DNA of 64,000 bases from Labedaea rhizosphaerae. GTDB lineage: Bacteria; Actinomycetota; Actinomycetes; Mycobacteriales; Pseudonocardiaceae. A program made the position numbers and the translations under genes. Under the pieces are notes generated by a model. The model did not search any database. It was given only the letters and a program-made list of their open reading frames with translations, and was not told the DNA's origin. The stretch lies in assembly GCF_004362825.1 (NCBI RefSeq), contig NZ_SNXZ01000002.1, forward strand, positions 372,001 to 436,000. The letters run 5' to 3'. Shown here piece after piece: positions 26,650 to 34,911 of the stretch. How positions within the stretch are numbered: the stretch's first letter is position 1; each line of letters opens with the position of its first letter.

Positions 26650-28095
26650 TCAGAACTTCTCGTTCGAGTCCGGAGCGATGCGGAACCCGTGTCCGGAGGC
26701 GTCGTGCGTGCAGCGGAGCTCCGAATCGCCGGTGGCCGCGCAGGTGAAGCCGAGCGTGGTGAGCGTCTTGCCAGACGGCAGGCGGTCCTGCGGTCCCGGC
26801 GACCGATCGGCTGGCCCGTACATGATGCCGCCGGCGCAGATGAAGTCCACCTTGTCGTCCGATCCGACCGACATGCCGTAACCCCAGGTGATGTCCGGGT
26901 TGCAACTGGCGGGCCGAGGCGGCACCGGCTTCGTTCCGCCTTGGCACAGCGCCTGCTCCGCGACGATGGCGCAGGAATACTGGTCGTCCGGCGAGGTGAA
27001 GAAGTAGAAGTCGAGCGAGCCGACCCGGTGGTGGTACTTCTCCGGCGACACCGCGGTCGGCTCCTGGTCCTGGCCGGTCGGTGCTGGTCCAGGCGTCGCG
27101 GTCGGTTCCAGCGGTGCCGGGCACGGCGCCGTGCGGAACACCTCCGGGCGCATGTCCCGGACCTCGGGCGGCATCGGTCCGGCCGGACCGGTCTGGTGCT
27201 TGCCGAGCTCCCCGATCTCGATCGGCGCGCCGACGTCACCCCAGCCGCCGCCGTAACCCCACCACGGCTGCTTCTCGACCGCACGCACCTGCTCCCACGT
27301 GCGCCACTGCTTGCCCCGGTCGGCGTGGTCCGGGAACGGCACCTTGGGGATCGAGTAGCCGCCCGGTTTCGGGTAGGACCCGTGCGAGCCCTCGGCCGCG
27401 TAGACGACCGGGTGGCCGTCCTGCTTCTCGACGTCGGCCCAGTCCACCGCGCACTTGGTGTCGTGCTGTGAATACACCACGCGCACCGGCTGGTCGCCTC
27501 TGGTGACGACGGTGATCCGCTCCCAGTCGCCTTCGTGGTTGCCACCGTGGCCACCGCCCGGCACGGTGGACTCGTTCCACGGGTAGAAGAACCAGTAGAC
27601 GTGGCCGGTCAAGCCCTTGTTCTCCCCGTCGCCCGGCACGTCCTGCAGGTAAACCGGATCGGGTCCACCTTCGCCGTTGTTGTCCACATCGGACGTCAGG
27701 AAGAAGCCTTCCCGGCCGAAGTCGCCGGAGTACGGCCGCGTCGCCTGCGTGGTCGTGTAGACCGGGCCTTCCGGCTTGCACGTGTCCTTGTTGGCTTTGC
27801 GTGCCTGGAACTTGCCTGGCGTCGCGAGGTCCTTCTCGGCCGGGTGGACGGCGATCGTCTCGTCCTTGCAGGGCTCGGCGTGCGACCACTTCAGCGTCGA
27901 CCGCCGGATGAACTCGCTCGCGTCGCCGGGCTCGTGGTCCTCGTCGTGTGCCAAGTAGACCAACGGCGCGAAGGCCGCGGGACCGCCGGTGACGCCGCCG
28001 GTGGGCTGGGGCGTGCCGGTCTCGGTCGTCTTGCACCCGGAAACCGCCAGGACCAGCAGCGACACCAGCCCAGCGACCACCCGACCTCGACCCAT
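26650..28095 (-). CDS. Vps62-related lipoprotein
   Basis: A 481-residue exported protein. The N-terminus is a lipoprotein signal (hydrophobic LVSLLVLAVSGC, lipid-accepting Cys near residue 20), so it should be anchored to the outer face of the membrane. Residues about 40-290 resemble the Vps62 family: GHVYWFFYPWNE, HEGDWERITVV and VYAAEGSHGSYP are its conserved blocks. The C-terminal third is Pro-rich then Cys-containing, with a possible disulfide-bonded small domain (about 380-481). The biochemical role of the family is unknown. The ATG at 28095 is chosen because GGGGGAG lies 5 nt upstream and the lipobox then sits at the right distance. It lies 58 bp downstream of the glycosidase-like gene, on the same strand. 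Confidence 0.8.
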   Translation of the reverse strand: MGRGRVVAGLVSLLVLAVSGCKTTETGTPQPTGGVTGGPAAFAPLVYLAHDEDHEPGDASEFIRRSTLKWSHAEPCKDETIAVHPAEKDLATPGKFQARKANKDTCKPEGPVYTTTQATRPYSGDFGREGFFLTSDVDNNGEGGPDPVYLQDVPGDGENKGLTGHVYWFFYPWNESTVPGGGHGGNHEGDWERITVVTRGDQPVRVVYSQHDTKCAVDWADVEKQDGHPVVYAAEGSHGSYPKPGGYSIPKVPFPDHADRGKQWRTWEQVRAVEKQPWWGYGGGWGDVGAPIEIGELGKHQTGPAGPMPPEVRDMRPEVFRTAPCPAPLEPTATPGPAPTGQDQEPTAVSPEKYHHRVGSLDFYFFTSPDDQYSCAIVAEQALCQGGTKPVPPRPASCNPDITWGYGMSVGSDDKVDFICAGGIMYGPADRSPGPQDRLPSGKTLTTLGFTCAATGDSELRCTHDASGHGFRIAPDSNEKF

Positions 28096-28153
28096 CGCGC
28101 TCCCCCTGACCCAAGCCATCCGCCACCGCGTCGACCAGTCCGATGTATCCACC

Positions 28154-29212
28154 CTAGATGGACACACGGCCGTCGGGCCGGTTGCCGTAGAAGCGGGCGA
28201 CGGCGTGGAACGATTCCTTGGGCTCCCAGGCCATGTCCGGGTAGGTCGTCCCGCGCCCGCCGGCGTAGGTCTTGACCAGGCTCAGCGCCCCCATGTCGAG
28301 GTCGTACCGGGGATCAGGGCTGTAGCACGACAACGGCTCGACGAACTGGCAGACGAACGCACCGTCGACGCCTGCGGCCTCGAGAATCGTCAGGTCCTCG
28401 GCGATCCTCGTGGCTTGCGACCCCTCGTCGCGGACGTGATCGCCTTTTACCAGGCGGGGACGGACGAGCCGGCCGACGAGCGGGAGCTGGTGGAGGGCAA
28501 CGGTTTTCCAGTCGGTGATGCCGGTACCCAGCTTGCCGTCGCGGTCGGCGCCTCGGTAGGTACGCATGCCGAACTCGGTGACGACGACGGGTTTGCCGTG
28601 GGCGGACAACCGCTCGAGCGTGTCGAGGTAGCGCGGGCCGGACCGGGCGTCCCGGTAGTGATCGACGCCGACGATGTCGAACAGGTCCCAGTCGACGCGT
28701 TCGAAGGGCAACGAGGCATAGGTGATCGGACCACCGAACACGTCGCGGACCTGGCGTGTGGCACGCGTCAGGAACGCTTCCAGCGGCGCGCGGTGCCGGC
28801 CGGCTCGGATCTCCTCGTGGACGTTCGCGAGCCGCCGGAGGAAGGTCCGCCCCTTGATGATGCCGCGCATGAACAGCGTCGATTCCGTGGCCACGCTGAA
28901 CACCAGCCGATCAGGCCAACGGCGACGAAGCCGCTCGCCCGCCACGGCCGCCGCGGCGATGTGCGCCAACGTGGCTTCGACGCCCTGATCCCACAGCTCG
29001 GGCGAGAACCACACCTCCAAACCCAGCGCCAGGGCGTGCTCGGCGGCGACGGTGAGGCGGTCGACGTCGCGACCACAGATCTTGACGGCGTTGCAGCCGA
29101 GGTCGTCCCTGATGATCTCCAGTTCACGACGGACGACCCGCGGATCGAACACGGGACGCCAGTTGAAGCCGAGCACCCGGCCCACGTCGTACAGCACACC
29201 CCTGCGTCTCAC
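28154..29212 (-). CDS. TIM-barrel, glycoside-hydrolase-like protein
   Basis: About 352 residues with an (alpha/beta)8 glycosidase-like pattern: repeated strand-helix units, WDLFDIVGVDHYRD, then GKPVVVTEFGM, where the Glu sits as the nucleophile does in clan GH-A enzymes. Similar actinomycete proteins are often labelled abortive infection protein, but nothing here supports a phage-defence role. It has no signal peptide and is probably cytoplasmic. The start is uncertain: GTG at 29212 has GAAGG 8 nt ahead, while an in-frame TTG at 29272 would add 20 basic residues and overlap the TTGTCA repeats. It lies upstream of the Vps62-like gene, possibly in the same transcript. Confidence 0.65.
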   Translation of the reverse strand: MRRRGVLYDVGRVLGFNWRPVFDPRVVRRELEIIRDDLGCNAVKICGRDVDRLTVAAEHALALGLEVWFSPELWDQGVEATLAHIAAAAVAGERLRRRWPDRLVFSVATESTLFMRGIIKGRTFLRRLANVHEEIRAGRHRAPLEAFLTRATRQVRDVFGGPITYASLPFERVDWDLFDIVGVDHYRDARSGPRYLDTLERLSAHGKPVVVTEFGMRTYRGADRDGKLGTGITDWKTVALHQLPLVGRLVRPRLVKGDHVRDEGSQATRIAEDLTILEAAGVDGAFVCQFVEPLSCYSPDPRYDLDMGALSLVKTYAGGRGTTYPDMAWEPKESFHAVARFYGNRPDGRVSI

Positions 29213-29668
29213 CGCCGCGGCCTTCTTTCGCCGACGACCACCCTGTGCTTGCTCACCCGACCATCTTGTCAACCCTGGGTTGTCAACGTCAACCCCTCGT
29301 TGTCACCCATCGCGGGCCGTACCGCCGGGTGGAGTTGAAAGAGGGGTTCGGCCAGGCAGGTGATCTACACCGGATTCGGCAGCTTGGCTGAGAAACTCCC
29401 TATTGTCGCCGTGAGCAGTTCCTCGACGACTTCTGCCGCCGACTGTCCACTCTGGCTACTGAAGGTAGCGACGTTGGGGCGGGCGATACACGTTCGGGTG
29501 GATTGCAGCCGTCGGTCCGGCCTTACCGGTTGACGGGGTTACCGTGCAAGGTAAGCGACGACCGTCCATTGAGTCATCTCGTACCGGCGGTGGCGCGCAA
29601 TGGTTTACGAGTCAACGGCCCGGTCCCCGCCGTTCCTCGATCGCTCGTGATCGATGGAGGCAATGCGC
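29213..29668. promoter_or_regulatory. Divergent promoter region with TTGTCA repeats
   Basis: A 456-bp gap between the glycosidase-like gene (leftward) and the surface-protein gene (rightward). TTGTCAA occurs at 29266-29272 and 29280-29286, and TTGTCAC at 29300-29306. On the minus strand the first two read TTGACAA, so they could be a -35 element for the leftward gene or a regulator site. No gene or RNA was recognised in the rest of the gap. Confidence 0.4.
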
Positions 29669-30982
29669 ATGGACGGCAAGCCCGCCAACAGAACCTCCAG
29701 CTGGACCCGCCGTGTCCGGTGGAGCGCGACAGCCGCGATTTCGACGATCGCAGGCCTGCTCTTCCTCACCGGTGTGCTGCCGGCCTCGCCCCGCGCTTTT
29801 GCCGCGACCGCGCCGGTGGGCCTGGGTACCGCGGGGTCCTATTCGGTGCTGGGCGGCCAAACCGTGACCAACACCGGTCCCAGCACCCTGGACGCGAGCC
29901 TGGGCGTCAGCCCCGGCACGGCGATCGTCGGCTTCCCGCCTGGCACCGCCGGTGGCGCCATCCACGCCGGCGACGCCCCGGCCGCGCAAGCGCAGCTCGA
30001 CCTCACCACCGCCTACAACGACGCGGCCGGCCGGGCACCCACCGCCAACGTGCCCGCCGACCTGGTCGGTCTCACCCTGGTAGGCGGCGTCTACCAGGCC
30101 AGCGGCCCGCTCGCGCTGAGCGGAACCGTGACCCTGGACGCCCAAGGCGACCCGAGCACCGTCTGGATCTTCCAGGCGTCGTCCACCTTGATCACCGCGT
30201 CCGCCAGCGACGTCAACCTGGTCAACGGCGCGCAAGGCTGCCACGTCTACTGGCAGGTCGGCAGCTCCGCCACCTTGGGCACCCACTCCGACTTCACCGG
30301 CACCATCATGGCGCTGACCTCGATCACCGTCACCACGGGCACCGACGTCCAGGGCCGCGCGCTCGCCCGCAACGGCGCGGTAACCCTGGACGACGACACG
30401 TTCACCACTCCCGGCTGCGACACGACCCCGACCACCACGACCACCACGCCGACCGAGACGACCACCACGACCCCAACCGAGACCACCACAACCACCGACA
30501 CCACAACCACACCCACCGAGACCACCACCACAACGCCCGAGACCACCACCACGACGCCCGAGACCACCACGACGACGCCCACCGAAACCACCACAACTAC
30601 CGGCACCACCACGACCACCACTGACACGACAACGACCACCGGCACCACGACCACCGGCACCACGACCACCGGCACCACCACCACCGGCACCACCACCACC
30701 GGCACAACCACCGGCAGCTCGACCACCACGTCGACCGGCTCCACGACGTCGAGTACCGACGTAACTCCCACCACCAGGAGCACGCCCGGCGTCACCCGGC
30801 CCACCCACCACCACGGCAACGGCGGCGGCGGCGGGCACCACGGCACGAACGGCCCCACGGGACCGTCCGACCTCGCCTACACCGGAACCAGCTCGCTGCT
30901 CGCTCCCCTGATCGCGGTCGGTGCCTTGCTCATCGCCCTCGGCGGCCTGCTCTTCGCCGTCGCACGCACCCGCCGGGCATGA
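29669..30982 (+). CDS. Sortase-anchored DUF3494 (ice-binding-like) surface protein
   Basis: A 437-residue wall-anchored protein. The N-terminus is a basic signal peptide with a long hydrophobic stretch and a likely cut near PRAFAATA. Residues about 48-250 match the DUF3494/ice-binding-like fold (VGLGTAGSYSVLGGQTVTNTG, STVWIFQASSTL, GCHVYWQVGSSATLGT). A Thr-rich stalk of about 110 residues (TTTTPTE and TTGTT repeats) follows. The C-terminus has LAYTG, a hydrophobic helix and RTRRA, the layout of a class-E sortase (LAxTG) signal. The head is widespread in soil bacteria and often serves as an adhesin rather than in antifreeze. Start 29669 is chosen because GGAGG lies 8 nt upstream; earlier ATGs at 29654 and 29663 lack this. 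It is flanked by ordinary genes and has no link to the biosynthetic blocks. Confidence 0.88.
   Translation: MDGKPANRTSSWTRRVRWSATAAISTIAGLLFLTGVLPASPRAFAATAPVGLGTAGSYSVLGGQTVTNTGPSTLDASLGVSPGTAIVGFPPGTAGGAIHAGDAPAAQAQLDLTTAYNDAAGRAPTANVPADLVGLTLVGGVYQASGPLALSGTVTLDAQGDPSTVWIFQASSTLITASASDVNLVNGAQGCHVYWQVGSSATLGTHSDFTGTIMALTSITVTTGTDVQGRALARNGAVTLDDDTFTTPGCDTTPTTTTTTPTETTTTTPTETTTTTDTTTTPTETTTTTPETTTTTPETTTTTPTETTTTTGTTTTTTDTTTTTGTTTTGTTTTGTTTTGTTTTGTTTGSSTTTSTGSTTSSTDVTPTTRSTPGVTRPTHHHGNGGGGGHHGTNGPTGPSDLAYTGTSSLLAPLIAVGALLIALGGLLFAVARTRRA
30418..30745. repeat. Thr-codon low-complexity repeat (stalk of the surface protein)
   Basis: About 330 bp built almost wholly of ACC/ACG/ACA codons with GAG, GGC and CCC interspersed, including several 15-nt ACCACCGGCACCACG-like units at 30632-30715. 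The reverse strand gives a long Val-rich open frame that is only its shadow. Stalk length probably varies between strains. Confidence 0.9.
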
Positions 30983-31046
30983 CCCAACGCAAACGAACCA
31001 GTTCGCCTCTCACCCACAGGGCGCACGACGGACCCTGGAGGTCGGA

Positions 31047-31523
31047 ATGCACGATGAACCTGGATACCGCGACGTCCCACCACCAGCGGACGGGACCATC
31101 AGCCTCGGTGAACCGGGACTGTTCATCACCGGAGCGGACCAGCTCGAGGTCGCGCACACCTTGCCCGCCATCGCGGCCCGCCTCCTGCACGAGGTGGGCG
31201 AGCTCCGCGACCTGGGGGAATTCCCGGCCCAGGCCTCGGTGCGAGTCGACATCAAGTCCGATCAAGACCAGCTCGACATCACGCTGGAAGGCCTGTCGCC
31301 CGAATCCGACCCCGACCGGGTCAGCACGATGACCGCCCTCCGCACCGTTTTCGAGCTGGCCGGCCACTTGAACCTGATCGACGTCACGGGCCGCAGGCCA
31401 CCTTGGTTCACCCTGCACATGCTCGCGGTCGACCGGGCGGGCCGGCCGTATGCGGGGCTCGTCGGCACCGGCATGGGCGACATCCACCCGGCCGACAACG
31501 ACCTACCCCGACGACGCACATGA
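31047..31523 (+). CDS. Hypothetical protein, 158 aa
   Basis: An acidic soluble protein of 158 residues, not recognised. It has no signal peptide or membrane helix. The middle (about 50-100) alternates short strands and a helix (SVRVDIKSDQDQLDITLEGL), and a TLHMLAVDRAGRPYAGLVGTG segment near the end looks like a small alpha/beta domain. The gene is supported by GGAGG 6 nt before the ATG and by normal high-GC codon use. It lies 64 bp after the surface-protein gene on the same strand and may be co-transcribed with it; it is convergent with the desaturase gene. Confidence 0.65.
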   Translation: MHDEPGYRDVPPPADGTISLGEPGLFITGADQLEVAHTLPAIAARLLHEVGELRDLGEFPAQASVRVDIKSDQDQLDITLEGLSPESDPDRVSTMTALRTVFELAGHLNLIDVTGRRPPWFTLHMLAVDRAGRPYAGLVGTGMGDIHPADNDLPRRRT

Positions 31524-31575
31524 TCGGAGTCGCACCGCATCCAGTGGATGGTCGTGGCGAGCGGCTATCCGAGGG

Positions 31576-32526
31576 TCACGCCGGCTTGTTGGCCAGTTTG
31601 GCGAAGCGTTCGGGTCGGGGCCAGCGGACCTGGGTGGCCCAGCCGAGTTTTTCGAAGATCCAGATCAGGCGGGCGGAGATGTCGATCTGGCCGCGGCCCA
31701 CGCCGTGGCGGGCGCCGGTGGGGTCGGCGTGGTGCGAGTTGTGCCAGGACTCACCGCAGGACAGGATCGCCAGCGGCCAGAAGTTCGCGGACTTGTCGCG
31801 GGCGGCGTAGGGCCGCTCGCCGATCATGTGGCAGATGGAGTTGACCGACCAGGTCACGTGGTGCAGCAGCGCGACGCGGACCAGCCCGGCCCAGAAGAAC
31901 CCGGTCAGCGCACCCCACCAGGACATCGTGATCAGCCCGCCCAGCAGGGCCGGGGTCAGCAGCGTGGCCACGGTCAGCAGCGGGAAGAGCTTGTCGACGC
32001 GGGTGATGTCGTCATCGGCGAGCAGGTCGGGGGCGAAGCGGCGGGGGTTGGTTTTGTCGCGGCCGAACATCCAGCCCATGTGGGCGTGCCAGAACCCCTT
32101 GGCCAGCGCGGCGGCCGAGGTGCCGAACAGCCACGGCGAGTGCGGGTCGCCCTCGCGGTCGGCGTAGGCGTGGTGGCGGCGGTGATCGGCCACCCAGCCG
32201 ATCACGGGGCCTTGCATGGCCATGCTGCCGATCGCGGCCAGCGCGATCCGCAGCGCCCGGTTGGCTTTGAACGCGCCGTGGGTGAAGTAGCGGTGGAACC
32301 CGACCGTCACGCCCAGGCAGGTGAGGAAGTAGAACCCCGCGGCCAGCCCGATGTCGGTCCAGGACAGTCCCCACCCCCACGCCAGCGGCACCGCCGCGGC
32401 CACCGCCAGCAACGGCACCACCGCGAACAACTTCACCAGGAAGTTCTCGAACCGGGTCTTCTCACCAGCCAGCATCGGCTCGGGTGTTCGGTTTTCGGCC
32501 CGGGCAGGGGCGATAGCAGTACTCAT
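31576..32526 (-). CDS. Membrane fatty-acid (acyl-CoA) desaturase
   Basis: A 316-residue di-iron membrane desaturase that introduces a cis double bond, probably delta-9, into acyl-CoA. The three histidine boxes are intact: HRYFTH (about 93-98), HRRHH (about 132-136) and HNSHH (about 270-274). Hydrophobic segments bracket them as in the DesA3/stearoyl-CoA desaturase family. It is probably part of general membrane-lipid metabolism; there is no sign that it belongs to the biosynthetic blocks. The ATG at 32526 directly precedes the conserved N-terminus. It is divergent from the stress-protein gene across 231 bp. Confidence 0.93.
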   Translation of the reverse strand: MSTAIAPARAENRTPEPMLAGEKTRFENFLVKLFAVVPLLAVAAAVPLAWGWGLSWTDIGLAAGFYFLTCLGVTVGFHRYFTHGAFKANRALRIALAAIGSMAMQGPVIGWVADHRRHHAYADREGDPHSPWLFGTSAAALAKGFWHAHMGWMFGRDKTNPRRFAPDLLADDDITRVDKLFPLLTVATLLTPALLGGLITMSWWGALTGFFWAGLVRVALLHHVTWSVNSICHMIGERPYAARDKSANFWPLAILSCGESWHNSHHADPTGARHGVGRGQIDISARLIWIFEKLGWATQVRWPRPERFAKLANKPA

Positions 32527-32757
32527 GGTCAACCAATCTCGGCGGTCAAATTCCCGCGCCCGGGGACTGGGGACGCAAAGTGGTGCCCCGAAGGACTCCA
32601 CGAGAGGTATTACCCACGCACGGAGCTGCTGAAACATCACGGCGGCCGACGACGCCCTGAGAATTGTCTGTGAATATTCGATATTCGGCACCATCCGGGC
32701 CAGATCGGCGTTGTCACTCGTAGTGGACATGAATCGTGTCCCGGACGGTGGGACAAA

Positions 32758-33255
32758 ATGACGAAGGCGTTCACACAGACCCAGGCGGCTTCGCGGCTGC
32801 CGACGTTGCCCGGTGGCTGGCCGATCAGCTCCTACGACACCTACAAGCAGGCACAACAGGCCGTCTACCACCTGGCTGACAACGACTTCCCGCTCGAGGG
32901 TGTCGCGATCGTCGGTGTGGACCCACTGCTTGTCGAGCGGATCGACGCCCACCTGACCTGGCGGCGCGTGCTGGCCGCGGGAGCGATGTCGGGTGCGTGG
33001 CTCGGTCTGTTCGTCGGCCTGCTGCTGAGCATGTTCACCGCGGGCTCCGGGATGGCGCCGATCGCGATCGGCCTCGCCGCCGGCATCGCGACCGGCATGG
33101 CCTCGGCCGCGATGCGGTTCGCCCCGACGCACGGTCAACGGAACTTCGCCTCGCACAGCCAGCTGGTCGCCGGCCACTACGACGTGCTGTGCCAGCCACC
33201 GACCGCCGAGCGGGGCCGGGATCTGCTCGCGGCCCTCGCCCTGCGCAGCGCCTGA
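32758..33255 (+). CDS. General-stress-protein 17M-like membrane-associated protein
   Basis: A 165-residue protein. Residues about 20-60 resemble the YflT/general stress protein 17M domain (SYDTYKQAQQAVYHLADNDFP, VAIVGVDP). Two Gly/Ala-rich hydrophobic segments (about 70-118) look like a glycine-zipper hairpin inserted in the membrane, and a short soluble tail follows (HYDVLCQPPTAERGRDLL). The family is tied to stress responses in actinobacteria but its activity is unknown. The ATG at 32758 follows GGTGGG. The gene stands alone, ahead of the non-coding stretch at 33256-33983. Confidence 0.75.
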   Translation: MTKAFTQTQAASRLPTLPGGWPISSYDTYKQAQQAVYHLADNDFPLEGVAIVGVDPLLVERIDAHLTWRRVLAAGAMSGAWLGLFVGLLLSMFTAGSGMAPIAIGLAAGIATGMASAAMRFAPTHGQRNFASHSQLVAGHYDVLCQPPTAERGRDLLAALALRSA

Positions 33256-33363
33256 CCCACTGCCACCGCGCGCTCGTCGTCCGGAGCGACCGCGTTCGGG
33301 GGCAAACCGTCGGCGTCGCGCCGGCACCGGCGACACCCCGGAGAAAATCTATGGCGGCCGGAG

Positions 33364-33393
33364 TAGACATTCGGCGCCAGGCGTGTGTAGTGT
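33364..33393 (+). promoter_or_regulatory. Promoter for the non-coding stretch
   Basis: TAGACA (33364-33369) and TAGTGT (33388-33393) are 18 bp apart, a good actinomycete housekeeping-type promoter. Transcription would start near 33400, right where purine-rich, hairpin-containing, non-coding sequence begins. Confidence 0.55.
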
Positions 33394-33399
33394 TCTGGT

Positions 33400-33964
33400 C
33401 GTAGCGAGAGAGACAACGTCGTGCAGACGCGGGAGAGGACGGAACTACCCGCGAAGCGAGACAAGACGGTCGTCGAGGCACGGAGCCGAGCAGTACGGGC
33501 TCCGACCGGCGACCGGGCCAGGGCAGAAGTGATCGAAGAAGTGTCGGTCCTGGCGAGCTAGCGCAAGAAAATAGGTACGCAAGTAGTGAAGAAGGCGGTC
33601 GGGTGCGCCGGAGCCAAGCAACACAGGGGTTCTGGCGCACCCGATCAGCGGCGCCACCGGTGCTGGGACCGATTTTGGTAAGAGGTTCCGGTCGGGTGAC
33701 GTCCGTAGCGGTATCCGATAGGAAAACACTGGAAAGAAGGGAGAGGGCGCATCATTGGATCGCCCGCCATGGCTGCTTTGCGCCGGGCGGGTACCGCAGG
33801 CCCATCGGATTGGTAGGTGGTTCTCGGTTACTGACACGCGATCCCCGCGCGATCGGGTTCTTGATCGATCAGTGCGGGTACGGAACGCCGATCTCACTGT
33901 CGGCTGACAATGGTGAAACCCAAACCCCTAGGCCCCTGGGTGCCGTACACGGCACCCAGGGGCC
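33400..33964 (+). ncRNA. Candidate structured non-coding RNA or long merR leader
   Basis: About 565 nt with a promoter ahead, a terminator-like stem at its end, and base composition unlike the neighbouring genes (purine-rich, e.g. AAGAAGGGAGAGG, lower GC). Stems seen: 33428-33433/33448-33453; 33481-33487/33498-33504; 33517-33522/33549-33554; a perfect 11-bp stem 33599-33609/33634-33644; 33665-33670/33684-33689 (with a G-U pair); 33745-33749/33761-33765; and the 14-bp terminal stem. Open frames here lack ribosome sites and actinomycete third-position GC. It is not RNase P, tmRNA or SRP RNA by their conserved cores. An Ms1-like RNA or a regulatory leader of the downstream MerR gene are the options I would test. 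The call rests on structure and position only. Confidence 0.45.
33931..33964 (+). terminator. Strong hairpin upstream of merR
   Basis: A perfect 14-bp stem (GGCCCCTGGGTGCC, 33931-33944, with 33951-33964) and a 6-nt loop, followed by TTCG. It lies 19 bp before the MerR start and could end the non-coding RNA or attenuate read-through into merR. Confidence 0.65.
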
Positions 33965-33983
33965 TTCGTGATGCGGAGGTCGA

Positions 33984-34316
33984 ATGATCCCTGACCAGTC
34001 CGACGCGCCCGCGCCGAGCGCGGGCGACAAGTTCGATGATGAGCATTACCCCGGCTACACCATGGGCCGGGCCGCGGACATGCTGGGCACGACCCAGGGT
34101 TTCCTGCGCAGCCTTGACGAGAACGGGCTGATCCAGCCCCAGCGTTCCGCCGGCGGGCACCGCCGCTACTCCCGCCACCAACTACGCGTGGCCGCACGCG
34201 TGCGCGAACTGGTCGACCAGGGCACCCCGATCGACGCGGCCTGCCGCATCATCACCCTCGAAGACCAACTCCACGACGCCCAGCAACGCAACGCCGATCT
34301 ACAACCCTCCGACTGA
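33984..34316 (+). CDS. MerR-family transcriptional regulator, short form
   Basis: A 110-residue DNA-binding protein. Residues about 24-75 form a MerR winged helix (YTMGRAADMLGTTQGFLRSL, then GGHRRYSRHQL), followed by a short helix (RVRELVDQGTPIDAACRIITLEDQL) that would form the dimer coil. There is no effector domain and no cysteine cluster, so it is a minimal MerR like those next to heat-shock or stress genes. GGAGG lies 5 nt before the ATG. A strong hairpin just upstream (33931-33964) and another downstream (34325-34350) suggest a monocistronic unit. Its target cannot be read from the sequence. Confidence 0.85.
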   Translation: MIPDQSDAPAPSAGDKFDDEHYPGYTMGRAADMLGTTQGFLRSLDENGLIQPQRSAGGHRRYSRHQLRVAARVRELVDQGTPIDAACRIITLEDQLHDAQQRNADLQPSD

Positions 34317-34324
34317 ACCTGCGT

Positions 34325-34350
34325 GGTGTGCCGCCCTACCGCGGCACACC
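34325..34350 (+). terminator. Hairpin after merR
   Basis: A 10-bp perfect stem (GGTGTGCCGC, 34325-34334, with 34341-34350) and a 6-nt loop 8 bp after the merR stop. There is no U-run, as is common in high-GC actinomycetes. Confidence 0.6.
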
Positions 34351-34466
34351 AGCACCGGAAAACCGACGCCGCATTCCGGCTCAACCATGCGGTCAACTGT
34401 CATCCCCGGCCCACGCTCGACGGGTAGGCTGAGCAGTAGCCCTCACCGTAGAGAGGGGGCTCTCTC

Positions 34467-34847
34467 ATGACCGATACGTCGGCCAACCGGCCCGTACAGT
34501 CCCACACCACTCATGCGGACGCCGCGCCAGCAGCGACCGAGCCGCCCATCGCCGATACCGCTCCGCGAACGGCCGCTCCTCCAGCCCGCAACCCGTTGCG
34601 CCGCAGCCGTACCAGCGCCGTCTGGACCGGTGTCATCGTGTTCGCCGTCGTGCTGGTGCTGCTGCTGATCTTCATCTTGCAGAACACGCAGTCGGTGCGG
34701 ATCTCCTACCTCGGCGCGGCCGGAAACGTGTCACTGGCGGTGGCCATGCTGCTCGCCGCCGTCGCCGGGGTGCTGTTGACCGCGATCGCCGGATCACTGC
34801 GCATCTGGCAGCTGCGGCGCCGCCTGCCCCGCTCCCCTCGACGCTGA
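34467..34847 (+). CDS. LapA-domain (DUF1049) membrane protein
   Basis: A 126-residue inner-membrane protein. An unstructured Ala/Pro/Thr-rich N-terminus (about 1-48) is followed by two membrane helices (about 51-71 and 85-110) around the conserved FILQNTQSVRISYLG segment of the LapA/DUF1049 family, and then a basic tail (RRRLPRSPRR). In other bacteria LapA-type proteins help assemble lipopolysaccharide; in actinomycetes, which lack it, their role is unknown. GAGGGGG precedes the ATG. The gene stands alone and is convergent with the ABC transporter genes. Confidence 0.85.
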   Translation: MTDTSANRPVQSHTTHADAAPAATEPPIADTAPRTAAPPARNPLRRSRTSAVWTGVIVFAVVLVLLLIFILQNTQSVRISYLGAAGNVSLAVAMLLAAVAGVLLTAIAGSLRIWQLRRRLPRSPRR

Positions 34848-34911
34848 CGCACTTGCCGCGAGGGTGCCGACGCGATCCCACGCCGGCACCCAACGTTCCC
34901 AGCCCGCGCCC

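Noticed and set aside
28154-29212. Abortive-infection (phage defence) function for the TIM-barrel protein
   Set aside because: Similar proteins carry that label in databases, but the sequence shows a glycosidase-like barrel and no defence neighbours.
30247-30858. Long Val-rich open frame on the minus strand
   Set aside because: It is the reverse of the Thr-codon stalk repeat of the surface protein and has no ribosome site or domain.
33603-33971. Open frame of 122 codons in the non-coding stretch
   Set aside because: No ribosome site, poor third-position GC, Arg/Ser/Gly-rich with no domain; it runs through the terminator-like stem. The structured-RNA reading fits better.
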